42,257 nucleotides of DNA from Thauera phenolivorans. GTDB lineage: Bacteria > Pseudomonadota > Gammaproteobacteria > Burkholderiales > Rhodocyclaceae. Where the stretch lies: assembly GCF_001696715.1 (NCBI RefSeq), contig NZ_MBFM01000004.1:133652-175908 (forward strand), read 5' to 3'. Of this stretch, positions 8,760 through 17,033 are shown in pieces. The notes beneath the pieces are model-generated. The model worked only from the letters and a program-made list of their open reading frames with translations, was not told the DNA's origin and did not search any database. Numbering within the stretch: position 1 is the first letter of the stretch; each line of letters starts with the position of its first letter. A program made the translations under genes and the position numbers.

Positions 8760-9920
8760 TCAGCGCCCGCGACGCACCGCGGCGTCGAGCTGGGACTGAT
8801 AGAGCGTGGCGTAGCGTTCGATCATGCGATCGAGACTGAAGCCGGCCTCGATGCGCTCGCGTCCCGCCCTGCCCTGCTCGATGCGCTTCACCGGATCGGC
8901 GGCGTAGTGCAGCAGGGCGTCGGCGAGCGCTTCGGCGTCGCGCGGCGGCACCAGGGTGCCGGTTTCGTCCTGCACCACCAGTTCGCCGTTACCGCCGACC
9001 GCGGTCGCGATCACCGGCAAGCCGCAGGCCATGGCTTCGAGGATGGTGTTGGATATTCCTTCCGACTGGGAAGGTAGCACGAAGACATCGAGGCTACGCA
9101 TGACGTCCGGCACGTCGCGGCGCTCGCCGGCGAGCCAGATCCGATCGCCGACGCCAGTGCGTGCGATCTCGGCCTCGAGCTCGCGGCGCAAGGGACCGTC
9201 GCCGGCGATCACCAGCCGTAGCGGAGCGGCCGCGTCTCCGCCCTTCTCGATCGCGCGCGCGAAGGCGCGCACCAGGGTAAGCTGGTCCTTGACCGCCTGC
9301 AGCCGGCCCACGGTGCCGACGATCACCTCGCCGACGCGCTGGAAGGGCGACTCGTGCAGGCCTGGCCGACCGGGCGCGGGGCTGAAGCGGACGCTGTCGA
9401 CGCCGTTGCAGATGCGCTCGACGCGCGAGGGCGCGACGCCGACGCCGTCGATGAGGTAGCGCTCGATGTGGCCGGAGAGCGCGACGTAGCGGCTGACGAA
9501 GGGACGGTAGAGCCGCCGGATCAGCCGGAACTTGCGCCGCTCGCCGTGTGGATCGGAGACATCCCAGCCGTGCTCGCCATGGACGCGCACCGGCACCCTC
9601 GCCGCCCACGCCGGCACCACCGCCTCGAGCGCGGCGAGGTTGCGGGTGTGCACGATCGCCGGCCGACGCTCGCGGAACAGGCGATACAAGGCCGGATAGA
9701 GCTTGACGCCATGCCCTGGGGGCTTGTGCAGTGAGACCAGCTCGACGTCGGGACGGGTGATGCGCTCGCAGAATGCCGGAACGCAGTCGGTGAGTGCCAC
9801 GACCATGTGGCGGAAGCGCTCGCCAGGCATCCGATTGATGAGATTGACGACACCGTTCTCGAGACCGCCCACGTCGAATCGGTACAGCACATGCGCAACC
9901 AGTGGGCGCGAATCGCTCAT
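8760..9920 (-). CDS. TIGR03088 family PEP-CTERM/XrtA system glycosyltransferase
   Basis: A 386-residue GT4 enzyme. HVLYRFDVGGLENGVVNLI near residues 10-28 is the family-typical acceptor-domain start. VHGEHGWDV near 125, CNGVDSVRF near 178, and the donor-site signature EAMACGLPVIATAVGGNGE near 300 follow. It probably acts early in EPS repeat-unit assembly at the inner membrane. The start ATG overlaps the exosortase stop as ATGA, and 24 bp separate its end from the amidotransferase start. Sugar specificity cannot be read from the sequence. Family assignment is secure from motif order and the immediate exosortase neighbour. Confidence 0.92.
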   Translation of the reverse strand: MSDSRPLVAHVLYRFDVGGLENGVVNLINRMPGERFRHMVVALTDCVPAFCERITRPDVELVSLHKPPGHGVKLYPALYRLFRERRPAIVHTRNLAALEAVVPAWAARVPVRVHGEHGWDVSDPHGERRKFRLIRRLYRPFVSRYVALSGHIERYLIDGVGVAPSRVERICNGVDSVRFSPAPGRPGLHESPFQRVGEVIVGTVGRLQAVKDQLTLVRAFARAIEKGGDAAAPLRLVIAGDGPLRRELEAEIARTGVGDRIWLAGERRDVPDVMRSLDVFVLPSQSEGISNTILEAMACGLPVIATAVGGNGELVVQDETGTLVPPRDAEALADALLHYAADPVKRIEQGRAGRERIEAGFSLDRMIERYATLYQSQLDAAVRRGR

Positions 9921-11464
9921 CGGCGCGCCTCGACGCCCGCCAGCATCGCCTCGATCGCCGGGGCGAAATCTTCGATGAAGGCTTCCGCGACCACCCGGCC
10001 GTCCTCGCCGTACTCCGCTGCGGGAACGGTGATGGCGATCACTGCGGAGTCGTCCTTCCGCGCGGTGAGCCGATCGAGCGCCAGCAAGGCCTTAGCGAGG
10101 TAGTCGTTGTTGATCACACGCCCGTTGATCCAGTACCAGCTCAGGACGCGCTGGTGGTTGTCGCCACGCTTCAGGATCGCCTCGCGCACCGGCCCGACCG
10201 CAACGCGGGTATCGACCGTGCGCAGACGACGCCAGCCCGAACCCTCGCGCCCGTTGAGGGTGTTACCGAACATCACCATTTCCTCGCCCTGGCGCTGCTC
10301 CGCGTAGTAGGCGATGTAGAGCGCAGCCTGCGCGCCGTCGGCACGTCGATAGAGTTGGTACAGCTCGCCACGGTGGCCGCGGAAACTCGGCTGATACGCC
10401 AGCGCCTCGCCTTCGACCGCCTGCCAGCCGTCCACGGCCGCAGGTGCGGCGAGCGCCACCGAGAAGGGTTCGACCGGCTTCTGCAGTTGCGACGCCAGCA
10501 GGGGAAAGAACGCGATCGCCGCAGCCGCGGACAGCAGCGTGAACCAGCTTCGCGGCGCGACGGGCGCCGGCGATACGGTTGCCGTCGGCGTGGCAGGTGC
10601 ACCCTCCCGCCAGAAGCTGCCGATCCAGAACATCACGAAGATGACGATGCCGAAGAACACCCAGCCATAGACGATGTGGATGAAGCCTTCGACGAACTCG
10701 TTGCCGAAGGTATAGCCGACCATCACGGTGATGTAGGCACGGATCCAGTTGGCGACGATGGGCACCAGCAGCGCGACCAGCATGAACAGCAGGCGGCGCT
10801 TGAGGCTGGTGTAGTTCAGGTAGGCGTACAACGAGCCCACCATCAGCGAGGCGACCATGTAGCGCAGGCCGCTGCACGCCTCGACGACCGACCAGCGACC
10901 ATTGGGCACGACGAAGAACAGGTTTTCCTGAAAGACCGGAATGCCGGTCGCCCTGAGCGCGAACACGGTGAATTCCGCGGTGTAGTGCATCAGCGTCGGC
11001 AGCAGGAATTCGCCGACCGGCACGGCAAAGAACAGGAAGAGCAAGGGGAAGGCCAGAACCCGTGCCAGCCGCCAACCGATTGCGGCGACGAAGCTGACGA
11101 CCAGCAAGGCGGTGAGCGCGAAGTGCGCCAGCGACGCCGCGCTCACGAGCTCGGCGAGGAGCCAGACGAAGCCCGCGGCCGCGATCGCCATCACCATCGC
11201 GGGCGCCGGCATCGGGGACAGCCCGCCGACGAGCTCGCGCTTGCGCCAGACCAACCACAGGAAGATCGGCAGCACCACCAGACCGTGGGCGAAGGTATCC
11301 GAGCGCCACCAGATGCCGGCCATGTCGGCCGCGGTGGGCCAGTACCAGCCGACCACCCAGACGAAAGTGGCGAGCAAGACCGCGACCACGGCGAGAAAGC
11401 CCTGCATCCGCATCCCCTCGAAATTCGTTGCGATGTCCGCCCGCATCACTGCCTCATCCTGCAT
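9917..11464 (-). CDS. xrtA: Exosortase A with C-terminal EpsI-type domain
   Basis: A 515-residue membrane protein. Residues about 20-285 carry eight or so hydrophobic segments with the exosortase triad: Cys197 in EACSGLR, Arg242 in ANWIRAY and His263 in FIHIVYGW. Exosortases are thought to cleave PEP-CTERM sorting tails and pass the protein on to the envelope or EPS matrix. Residues about 305-515 form a periplasmic EpsI-like domain (WFTLLSAAAAIAFFPLL anchor, then DGWQ, YRGEL-like and YYAEQRQGEEM segments). EpsI is a separate gene in some bacteria and fused in others. Start ATG at 11464 is 13 bp after the FemAB gene; its end overlaps the glycosyltransferase as ATGA. No PEP-CTERM substrate is recognisable in the window. 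Confidence 0.95.
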   Translation of the reverse strand: MQDEAVMRADIATNFEGMRMQGFLAVVAVLLATFVWVVGWYWPTAADMAGIWWRSDTFAHGLVVLPIFLWLVWRKRELVGGLSPMPAPAMVMAIAAAGFVWLLAELVSAASLAHFALTALLVVSFVAAIGWRLARVLAFPLLFLFFAVPVGEFLLPTLMHYTAEFTVFALRATGIPVFQENLFFVVPNGRWSVVEACSGLRYMVASLMVGSLYAYLNYTSLKRRLLFMLVALLVPIVANWIRAYITVMVGYTFGNEFVEGFIHIVYGWVFFGIVIFVMFWIGSFWREGAPATPTATVSPAPVAPRSWFTLLSAAAAIAFFPLLASQLQKPVEPFSVALAAPAAVDGWQAVEGEALAYQPSFRGHRGELYQLYRRADGAQAALYIAYYAEQRQGEEMVMFGNTLNGREGSGWRRLRTVDTRVAVGPVREAILKRGDNHQRVLSWYWINGRVINNDYLAKALLALDRLTARKDDSAVIAITVPAAEYGEDGRVVAEAFIEDFAPAIEAMLAGVEARR

Positions 11465-11477
11465 ACCCCGACGCTCC

Positions 11478-12527
11478 TCAGCCCAAATTTCGGACGATGT
11501 GCGGCCCGAGCGTGTTCGCCACGCCGAGCGGCAGCCGCTTCCACAAGGCGATGAAGAGCCGGTACTTGGGGTTCATCGGGTTGTTCTGCGGCACGCCGTC
11601 GCGCTTGTAAAGGCGGTATTCGTAGGACAGTGGCTGCGGCTCGAAGCCCCAGTTCTTCTTGAAGCTGTAGGGGCCGGTGCCGACCTTGCTGCGGCCGTAG
11701 TCGAACACCTTGCAGCCACGCTCGCAGGCGCGGCGCATGACTTCCCAGTACTTGAAGTCGTTGGCCGCGAACTCGCGCGCGGCGAGGTCGTCGCCCGCAT
11801 AGTAGGGCAGGATCTCGTCGCGGAAGTAGAAGCTGAGCACGCTCGACAACGGCCGGCCGTCGGCATCGGTGACGGTGAGCACCTCGCAGTCCTCGCCGAA
11901 GACTTCGTGCAGGCGGGCGAAGAAGCGCTTGGGCAGCGCCGGCGTGCCGTGGCGGCGCACGTTGTCGGCGTAGAGCGCGAAGAAGCGCTCGACGTCGTCA
12001 TCAATTTGGGCGACCAACCCGTTCTTGATGCCCTTGCGCACCATCGCGCGCTGCTTGCGCGGGATGGCGAGCATGTTGTCCTCGACCTCGGGCAGGATCT
12101 CCTTGCGGAAGGTGACGTAGAGCTCCTGCTGCGGCCAGTCGGCGTGGCGCGGCTGCAGGTTGCGGAACTCGAGGTGCTGCACGCCCAGCCTGCGCGCGAG
12201 GGCCTCGGCCTCCGCCTCGAGCAGTGCGACCGCGTCGGGCTCGGCCTCCGGATAGGCGGCAATGCCGCCATACACGCAGAAGGGCAGCGACACCAGCGCG
12301 TGACCGAACAGCCAGCTCTTGACCTCGGCGAGCGGCAGCACGGCGACGATCTCGCCGGCGCGCTCGGCGAACAGGTAGAAGGTGCGGTGGCGGAAGATCT
12401 CTTCGGTGATACCCTGCCAGGCCGACAGGTGAAAGAAGGTCGCCTGCGGGCAGGCACGCACGAAGGCGTCCCAGCGCACGGCGTCGGCAGGGCTGAAGGT
12501 CTTGATCTGAAGCGGCAGTCTGTCCAT
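11478..12527 (-). CDS. FemAB family protein, XrtA/PEP-CTERM system-associated (TIGR03019 type)
   Basis: A 349-residue protein with two GNAT-like halves: ATFFHLSAWQGITEEIF near 28-45, PFCVYGGIAAY near 80, and the C-terminal VFDYGRSKVGTGPYSFKKNWGFEP near 290-313, the FemAB hallmark region. FemA/B enzymes transfer amino acids from aminoacyl-tRNA to peptidoglycan peptides; XrtA-associated members are presumed to modify the polysaccharide or a linked amine, unproven. The ATG at 12527 is chosen because GGAGG lies 5 nt upstream; the open frame continues well upstream, but that stretch overlaps the deacetylase gene out of frame. It sits between the deacetylase (22 bp) and exosortase (13 bp) genes, consistent with one transcript. 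Confidence 0.93.
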   Translation of the reverse strand: MDRLPLQIKTFSPADAVRWDAFVRACPQATFFHLSAWQGITEEIFRHRTFYLFAERAGEIVAVLPLAEVKSWLFGHALVSLPFCVYGGIAAYPEAEPDAVALLEAEAEALARRLGVQHLEFRNLQPRHADWPQQELYVTFRKEILPEVEDNMLAIPRKQRAMVRKGIKNGLVAQIDDDVERFFALYADNVRRHGTPALPKRFFARLHEVFGEDCEVLTVTDADGRPLSSVLSFYFRDEILPYYAGDDLAAREFAANDFKYWEVMRRACERGCKVFDYGRSKVGTGPYSFKKNWGFEPQPLSYEYRLYKRDGVPQNNPMNPKYRLFIALWKRLPLGVANTLGPHIVRNLG

Positions 12528-12549
12528 GCGTTCCTCCACGGCTCCGCGC

Positions 12550-13404
12550 TCAGGCGGCGTCGCGGAACACTTCGTCCGCGCGGCCCCAGGCGAAATCCGC
12601 GAGCAGGCGCTCGAGCCGGCGCTCGGTCCGCTCGAGGTTGATGTAGTGGCGGAAGCGGGTCTTGGCGCTCGCCTCGCGCACCCGCGGCTGCTCGGGATCG
12701 ATTTCCCACGGGTGGAAGTAGAAGATCGCCGACCGGCCGTCCTCGCGATTGACCTTGGCGATTTGCCAGCGCGACACCTGGTAGGGCAGCAGGCGGAAGA
12801 AGCCGCCGCCGCCGGCGGGCCAGTTGCGGCCGAGCCAGCGCATCGTGCTGACCGGGACCTCGACCAGGCCGTTGTCCAGCCGCCAAGGGAAGCGCGGCGC
12901 GTCCGGGATGCCGTAGTGGTCGTGCTTGACCGGGTACACGCTCGAGCTGTAGCGGTAACCGGCTTCGGCGATGCAGTCGTGTGCCCACAGGTTGCCCAGG
13001 CCGATCGAGAAGCTCGGCGCGCGGTAACCATGAACCGCCTGGCCGCTGATGTCCTCGAGGACCGCCTTGGCGAGCACGATGTCGGCGCTGAAGGCCTCGG
13101 GCGTGAGCGCGCTCGCACGCTGGTGGCCGTAGCCGTGGCTCGCGATCTCGTGGCCGGCGTCGGCGATGTGGCGGATCAGCGCCGGATAGCGCTCGGCGAG
13201 CCAGCCGAGGGTGAAGAAGGTGGCCTTCGCTTCATGGCGTTCGAGCAGGGCGAGGATGCGCTCGACGTTACGTTCGACGCGGCAGGGCACGCTGTCCCAC
13301 TTCTCGCGGGGAAAATGCGGCTCGAGGGCGGACACCTGGAAATAGTCCTCCACATCGATGGTGAAGGCGTTGACGATGCGCGATTCCGGCTGCTTGGCGT
13401 TCAT
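12550..13404 (-). CDS. Polysaccharide deacetylase, XrtA-associated (DUF3473 / TIGR03006 type)
   Basis: A 284-residue NodB-fold enzyme. TIDVEDYFQ near residues 15-23 provides the catalytic and metal-binding Asp pair, EIASHGYGHQ near 86-95 the HxxxH zinc motif, and GYRAPSFSIG near 125 the conserved Arg. FYFHPWEIDPEQP near 230 is typical of the C-terminal DUF3473 extension. It hydrolyses N- or O-acetyl groups from sugars, giving free amines or hydroxyls in the EPS. No signal peptide is evident, so it probably acts on cytoplasmic or lipid-linked intermediates. The ATG overlaps the ATPase stop by 4 bp (ATGA). Free amines made here could be substrates for the adjacent FemAB-like enzyme, which is inference. 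Confidence 0.94.
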   Translation of the reverse strand: MNAKQPESRIVNAFTIDVEDYFQVSALEPHFPREKWDSVPCRVERNVERILALLERHEAKATFFTLGWLAERYPALIRHIADAGHEIASHGYGHQRASALTPEAFSADIVLAKAVLEDISGQAVHGYRAPSFSIGLGNLWAHDCIAEAGYRYSSSVYPVKHDHYGIPDAPRFPWRLDNGLVEVPVSTMRWLGRNWPAGGGGFFRLLPYQVSRWQIAKVNREDGRSAIFYFHPWEIDPEQPRVREASAKTRFRHYINLERTERRLERLLADFAWGRADEVFRDAA

Positions 13405-14480
13405 GAGGTCTTCTCACCCGGCGTGTTCTCTCGGCGGCTGGCCTGCAACACCTGATTGAGGATCTCGAGCGCGGCCGACAGCGAATGCTCGAGCCGCGCG
13501 ATGCGCGCCTCGATGCGCTGGACGTCGAAGTTCTGGGCCAGGCTGGCGACCTGCGAGGCGAGCTCGGGCGGCAGATCGAGCGGCGGCAGATCGTCGAATT
13601 CGGCGAGTGTCTGCATCCGGCGCGCCGCTTGCGCGCTGCCGTTGGCCGGCACGCTCGCGCGCGGCGTGGCGAATTCGTGCTTGAGCTCCTCGACCACCTC
13701 GGCCACCGCCGCCTCGTCGATCTCGTGACGGTCGGCGAGGAAGGCGCCGAGCAGCAGCCGGTCGCACAAGGTGTTGATCTTGCGCGGAATGCCGCCGGTG
13801 AAGGCGAAGATGGCCTCGAATGCACCGGGGCCGAAGGCGGGATCGCCCTCCCAGCCGACATGGTGCAGGCGGTGCTCGATGTAGGCGCGGGTCTCGTCGG
13901 CGTCGAGCGGGCCGAGGTGGTAGGTGGCGATCACGCGCTGGCGCAGCTGCTGCATCGCCTCGCCCTGCATGATGTCGCGGAACTCGGGCTGGCCGACGAG
14001 GAAACTCTGCAGCAGGGCGTGGTCCTCGAGCTGGAAGTTCGACAGCATGCGCAGCTCCTCGACCGCCGCGTGGCTGAGGTTCTGCGCCTCGTCCACCACC
14101 AGCAGCGCGCGCTTGCCCGCCGCGGTGGTCTTCACCAGGAAGGTTTCCAGCGCGAGCAGCTGCTCGGCCTTGTCGAGATTGCGGGTGGGCAGGCCGAAGG
14201 CGGCGGCGACCATGCGCAGCAGGTCGCCCGGTTCGACCTGGGTGCTGACCAGGTGGGCGGCGACCACCTTCGACGCGTCGAGGCTCTCGAGCAGGCTGCG
14301 CACGATGGTGGTCTTGCCCGCCCCCACCTCGCCGGTGACGACGATGAAGCCCTCGTTCTGGTGCAGCCCGTACTCGAGATAGGCCATCGCCCGCCGGTGG
14401 CCGCGACTGCCGTAGTAGAAAGCCGGGTCGGGGTTGAGCTGGAAGGGCTTGGCGCGAAGCTTGAAGAAGGATTCGTACAT
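13401..14480 (-). CDS. XrtA-associated ATPase (ExeA-like AAA, TIGR03015 type)
   Basis: A 359-residue cytoplasmic ATPase. MYESFFKLRAKPFQLNPDP at the N terminus is shared with ExeA/GspA-like ATPases. Walker A is GEVGAGKT near residues 51-58, and LLVVDEAQNLS near 125 is Walker B. An arginine-finger-like QLRQRV follows near 178. The C-terminal 100 residues are low in predicted fold and rich in Glu/Ala/Leu, ending in a likely coiled coil (RIEARIARLEHSLSAALEIL). Members of this family are found next to exosortase A; they are thought to energise or regulate EPS or protein export. It lies 11 bp after the beta-barrel gene and overlaps the deacetylase start. Confidence 0.94.
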   Translation of the reverse strand: MYESFFKLRAKPFQLNPDPAFYYGSRGHRRAMAYLEYGLHQNEGFIVVTGEVGAGKTTIVRSLLESLDASKVVAAHLVSTQVEPGDLLRMVAAAFGLPTRNLDKAEQLLALETFLVKTTAAGKRALLVVDEAQNLSHAAVEELRMLSNFQLEDHALLQSFLVGQPEFRDIMQGEAMQQLRQRVIATYHLGPLDADETRAYIEHRLHHVGWEGDPAFGPGAFEAIFAFTGGIPRKINTLCDRLLLGAFLADRHEIDEAAVAEVVEELKHEFATPRASVPANGSAQAARRMQTLAEFDDLPPLDLPPELASQVASLAQNFDVQRIEARIARLEHSLSAALEILNQVLQASRRENTPGEKTS

Positions 14481-14491
14481 CGGTTCTCGGC

Positions 14492-16117
14492 TCAGAAACG
14501 CATCGCCAGCGTCGCGGTGATGGCGTTTTCGGTGAAGTCGTTGAAGCTGGTGCTGCTGTTACCGTCGCTTTCGGTGCGCTGGTGGCTATAGCTCAGTTCG
14601 CCCGTCGCGTCCGGACTCAGGCGGGTGACGAAGCCCACCCTCAGCCAGGTCCGGTCGGCCTCGAGATCGCTGAACTGCTCGCTCTCGCTGCCCTCAGCCT
14701 TCTCGCGGCTGATTGAGGCATTGATCGCGGAAAGGCCGGAGAGACGGTGCGTCAGGGACAGGGTGAGCGAGCTCGTCCTGACCCTGCCGAAGATCGCGAG
14801 CTCGTCCTCCGGCCGGTCGCCGATGAAGCTCCCGCTGAGCGTGTTGAGGCGCTCGCGGTCCGAGTTGTCGTAGGACAGGGTCAGGACGTTGCGCGCGCCG
14901 ATCAGCGACAGCGCGGCCCGCGCGGCGCGCTCCAGGTAGTAGAGGTTGCTGCGCAGCGGATCGAAGTTGCCGCCGATCGATTCGTACAGTTCCACCAGGC
15001 GGCGCCGGCGGTCGGCCTCGTCAGGATAGAGCGCGACGATGACGGGATCGTTGAACAGCGCAAGCAGGTTCTGGAAGCGCGGATCGAGCAGGAAGCCACC
15101 GGCCAGCGTCTCGAGGTTGGACTGGATGTCGCGGGTGAAGCTGAGCTGCCAGTGCGAGCTCGGCAGGTATTCGAGGCGCGGCATACGGTGGTTGAACTGC
15201 ACATCGTAACCGGTACCGAACAGGCGGTCCTCGACGGTGGCGCTGAGCGAGGTGCGGCTGTTCGGCGTCCAGTCGAAGCCGCCGCCGTAGATGCTGCCGC
15301 TTTCTTCGTTGCCCGCGTAGTCGTTCCGTTCGTAGCCTGCGATCCCGCGCAGCCGCAGCTCGGGCATCAGGCCGAAGAACACCGTGGCGCGACCGATCTC
15401 CTCGAGGGATTCCTCGCTGTTGAGACCGTCGTATTGGGTGTCGGTGCGGGAATAGGCAAGCCCCCAGCCCACCCGGCCGAAGGCGGTCGGATCGGACAGG
15501 CCGGCATTCCACTGATCGACCCGCTCTTCGGCCAGCTCGCCGCGCGCGCCGTCATACCACCGCGCGAGGTAACGAGCACTGCCGCGCCCGTTCTCGCCGA
15601 AACCGAACTCGATCCGCGGCCCGATCGAGAAGACCCGCTGCTCGTCGTTCTTGTCGGTCGCGAGCGGATCGCCTCGCGAGCGGCCCGAGAAGCTCGAGGT
15701 GTTGTCACGGCTGATCGAGGCATCGGCATCGATGAACAGGAAGTTCTCGATCGCCTCGTAAGTCCCGGCCCCGCTCAGTTCGATGAAGCTCTGGCTGCGG
15801 TCGCTGTCTCGCGAGGCGAACAGATTGCGGACGCGCTCCAGATTGCGCAGGCGCGCGCTGAATGCGCCGGTGGCGCGCCCGCTTTCGCGCACGACCTCGA
15901 CCCCGGGCGCGATCTCGAACACCCACTCCGGCCCACCACCGCCGGACGAACCGCCGCTGTCAGTCCAGGTGACACGCGTGTCGAGCGTCGGGGTGAACTC
16001 GTTGGTCTGGGCCGAAGCCGTCGCTGCCGCGCTCGCCGCCAGCGCGAACACCAGCACGCGCAGCCGGCTTGGGCGCCGAATGGCCTCAGGCCGCTTCCGA
16101 ATGCGTCTTGTGGCCAT
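14492..16117 (-). CDS. PEP-CTERM system-associated outer-membrane beta-barrel protein (TIGR03016 type)
   Basis: A protein of about 541 residues with a signal peptide (basic n-region RRPSRLR, then VLVFALAASAAATASA, cleavage before QTNEF). The mature part has alternating polar/hydrophobic strands and ends in Phe (TATLAMRF), as expected for an outer-membrane barrel needing the Bam machinery. The family is exclusive to XrtA loci and is a candidate outer-membrane exit channel for the EPS. The start is uncertain: ATG at 16117 gives a sensible n-region but overlaps the autokinase tail by 32 bp and has only a weak ribosome site, so coupling to the autokinase is likely. A longer in-frame start at 16153 would lengthen the overlap. 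Confidence 0.88.
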   Translation of the reverse strand: MATRRIRKRPEAIRRPSRLRVLVFALAASAAATASAQTNEFTPTLDTRVTWTDSGGSSGGGGPEWVFEIAPGVEVVRESGRATGAFSARLRNLERVRNLFASRDSDRSQSFIELSGAGTYEAIENFLFIDADASISRDNTSSFSGRSRGDPLATDKNDEQRVFSIGPRIEFGFGENGRGSARYLARWYDGARGELAEERVDQWNAGLSDPTAFGRVGWGLAYSRTDTQYDGLNSEESLEEIGRATVFFGLMPELRLRGIAGYERNDYAGNEESGSIYGGGFDWTPNSRTSLSATVEDRLFGTGYDVQFNHRMPRLEYLPSSHWQLSFTRDIQSNLETLAGGFLLDPRFQNLLALFNDPVIVALYPDEADRRRRLVELYESIGGNFDPLRSNLYYLERAARAALSLIGARNVLTLSYDNSDRERLNTLSGSFIGDRPEDELAIFGRVRTSSLTLSLTHRLSGLSAINASISREKAEGSESEQFSDLEADRTWLRVGFVTRLSPDATGELSYSHQRTESDGNSSTSFNDFTENAITATLAMRF

Positions 16118-17021
16118 ACCCGTATCCGTAGCCGTATCCGTAGTAACTGCCAACGGCCTGCTGCCGACTCTTGTTCAGCATTAGCAGCTTGATCGGGCAG
16201 ACCTCGATCGTGCCCAGGGCCTGCCGCACCGTGGCGTGTGTAGTGCGTTCGGCCTCGACCACCATCACCACCTGCCCCATGCGGGTGGCGAGCACGCGCG
16301 CCTCGGTGGTGACGAGCAGCGGGGGCGAATCGAAGATGATGATCCGGTCGTGGTAGCGACTCGCCATCTGCTCGAGCAGGCGCGCCATCGACTCCGAAGC
16401 GAGCAGCTCGGTCGCCCGTACGTGCGGCATCCCCGCCGGCAGGATCGACAGCTTCTCGACGTTGGTCCGCAGCAGCACCTCGCTGAGATCCGACACCTCG
16501 CCGGAGAGCACGTCCATCAGGCCGCGCTCCTTCGGCAGGCCGAGTTGCTTCAGCACCGAGGGCTTGGAAACGTCGGCGTCGACCAGCAGCACCGTGAAGT
16601 CGAGCTCCATCGCCATGCTCATCGCCAGGTTGATCGCGCTGAAGGTCTTGCCTTCGCCCGGCAGCGAGCTGGTGACCATGATCAGGTTGCCGTTGCGGAT
16701 CGCCGCCGCCCCGGTCGCGGTGGCGTTGCGCAGCAGGGGCCGCTTGATCACGCGGTATTCCTCGGCGATGGTGCTGCGCGGCTGATCGGGGGTGACCACT
16801 CCGCCCATCGCCAGCCGTGCGAGGTCGATGTCGACCTGGCGCGACCGCACCGGGTTGTGGTCCTGGACCTGGACGCGCGGCACCGCCGACGACTGCGCAT
16901 CCTGGGTGGACCGGCTCTCGGCCTCGACTTCGGCATGGACGGGCGGCAGCTCGGCAGGGCTTTCGCCGGAGGCCTGCTTGAGCTGGTCGAGTCGTTGTAC
17001 CGCTTTTTCGATAAGGCTCAT
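16086..17021 (-). CDS. XrtA-associated tyrosine autokinase (TIGR03018 type BY-kinase)
   Basis: A 311-residue cytoplasmic BY-kinase. Walker A is TSSLPGEGKT (117-126), Walker A' is VLLVDADVSKP (144-154), and IIIFDSPPLLV further on is Walker B. The C terminus has a tyrosine cluster at residues 293, 294, 296, 298, 300 and 302 alternating with glycine, the autophosphorylation site, followed by HKTHSEAA. BY-kinases phosphorylate this tail in trans and control polymer length through the membrane chain-length protein; here the transmembrane activator is the separate gene just upstream (12 bp), as in Gram-positive CapA/CapB pairs. The Tyr-Gly tail is encoded by a short tandem repeat that also contains the next gene's start codon. 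Confidence 0.95.
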   Translation of the reverse strand: MSLIEKAVQRLDQLKQASGESPAELPPVHAEVEAESRSTQDAQSSAVPRVQVQDHNPVRSRQVDIDLARLAMGGVVTPDQPRSTIAEEYRVIKRPLLRNATATGAAAIRNGNLIMVTSSLPGEGKTFSAINLAMSMAMELDFTVLLVDADVSKPSVLKQLGLPKERGLMDVLSGEVSDLSEVLLRTNVEKLSILPAGMPHVRATELLASESMARLLEQMASRYHDRIIIFDSPPLLVTTEARVLATRMGQVVMVVEAERTTHATVRQALGTIEVCPIKLLMLNKSRQQAVGSYYGYGYGYGYGHKTHSEAA

Positions 17022-17033
17022 CGTCGTGCTCCC

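Noticed and set aside
6843-9077. A 744-codon plus-strand open frame over the amidotransferase gene
   Set aside because: Antisense to a gene with an intact glutaminase and PP-loop; no recognisable fold.
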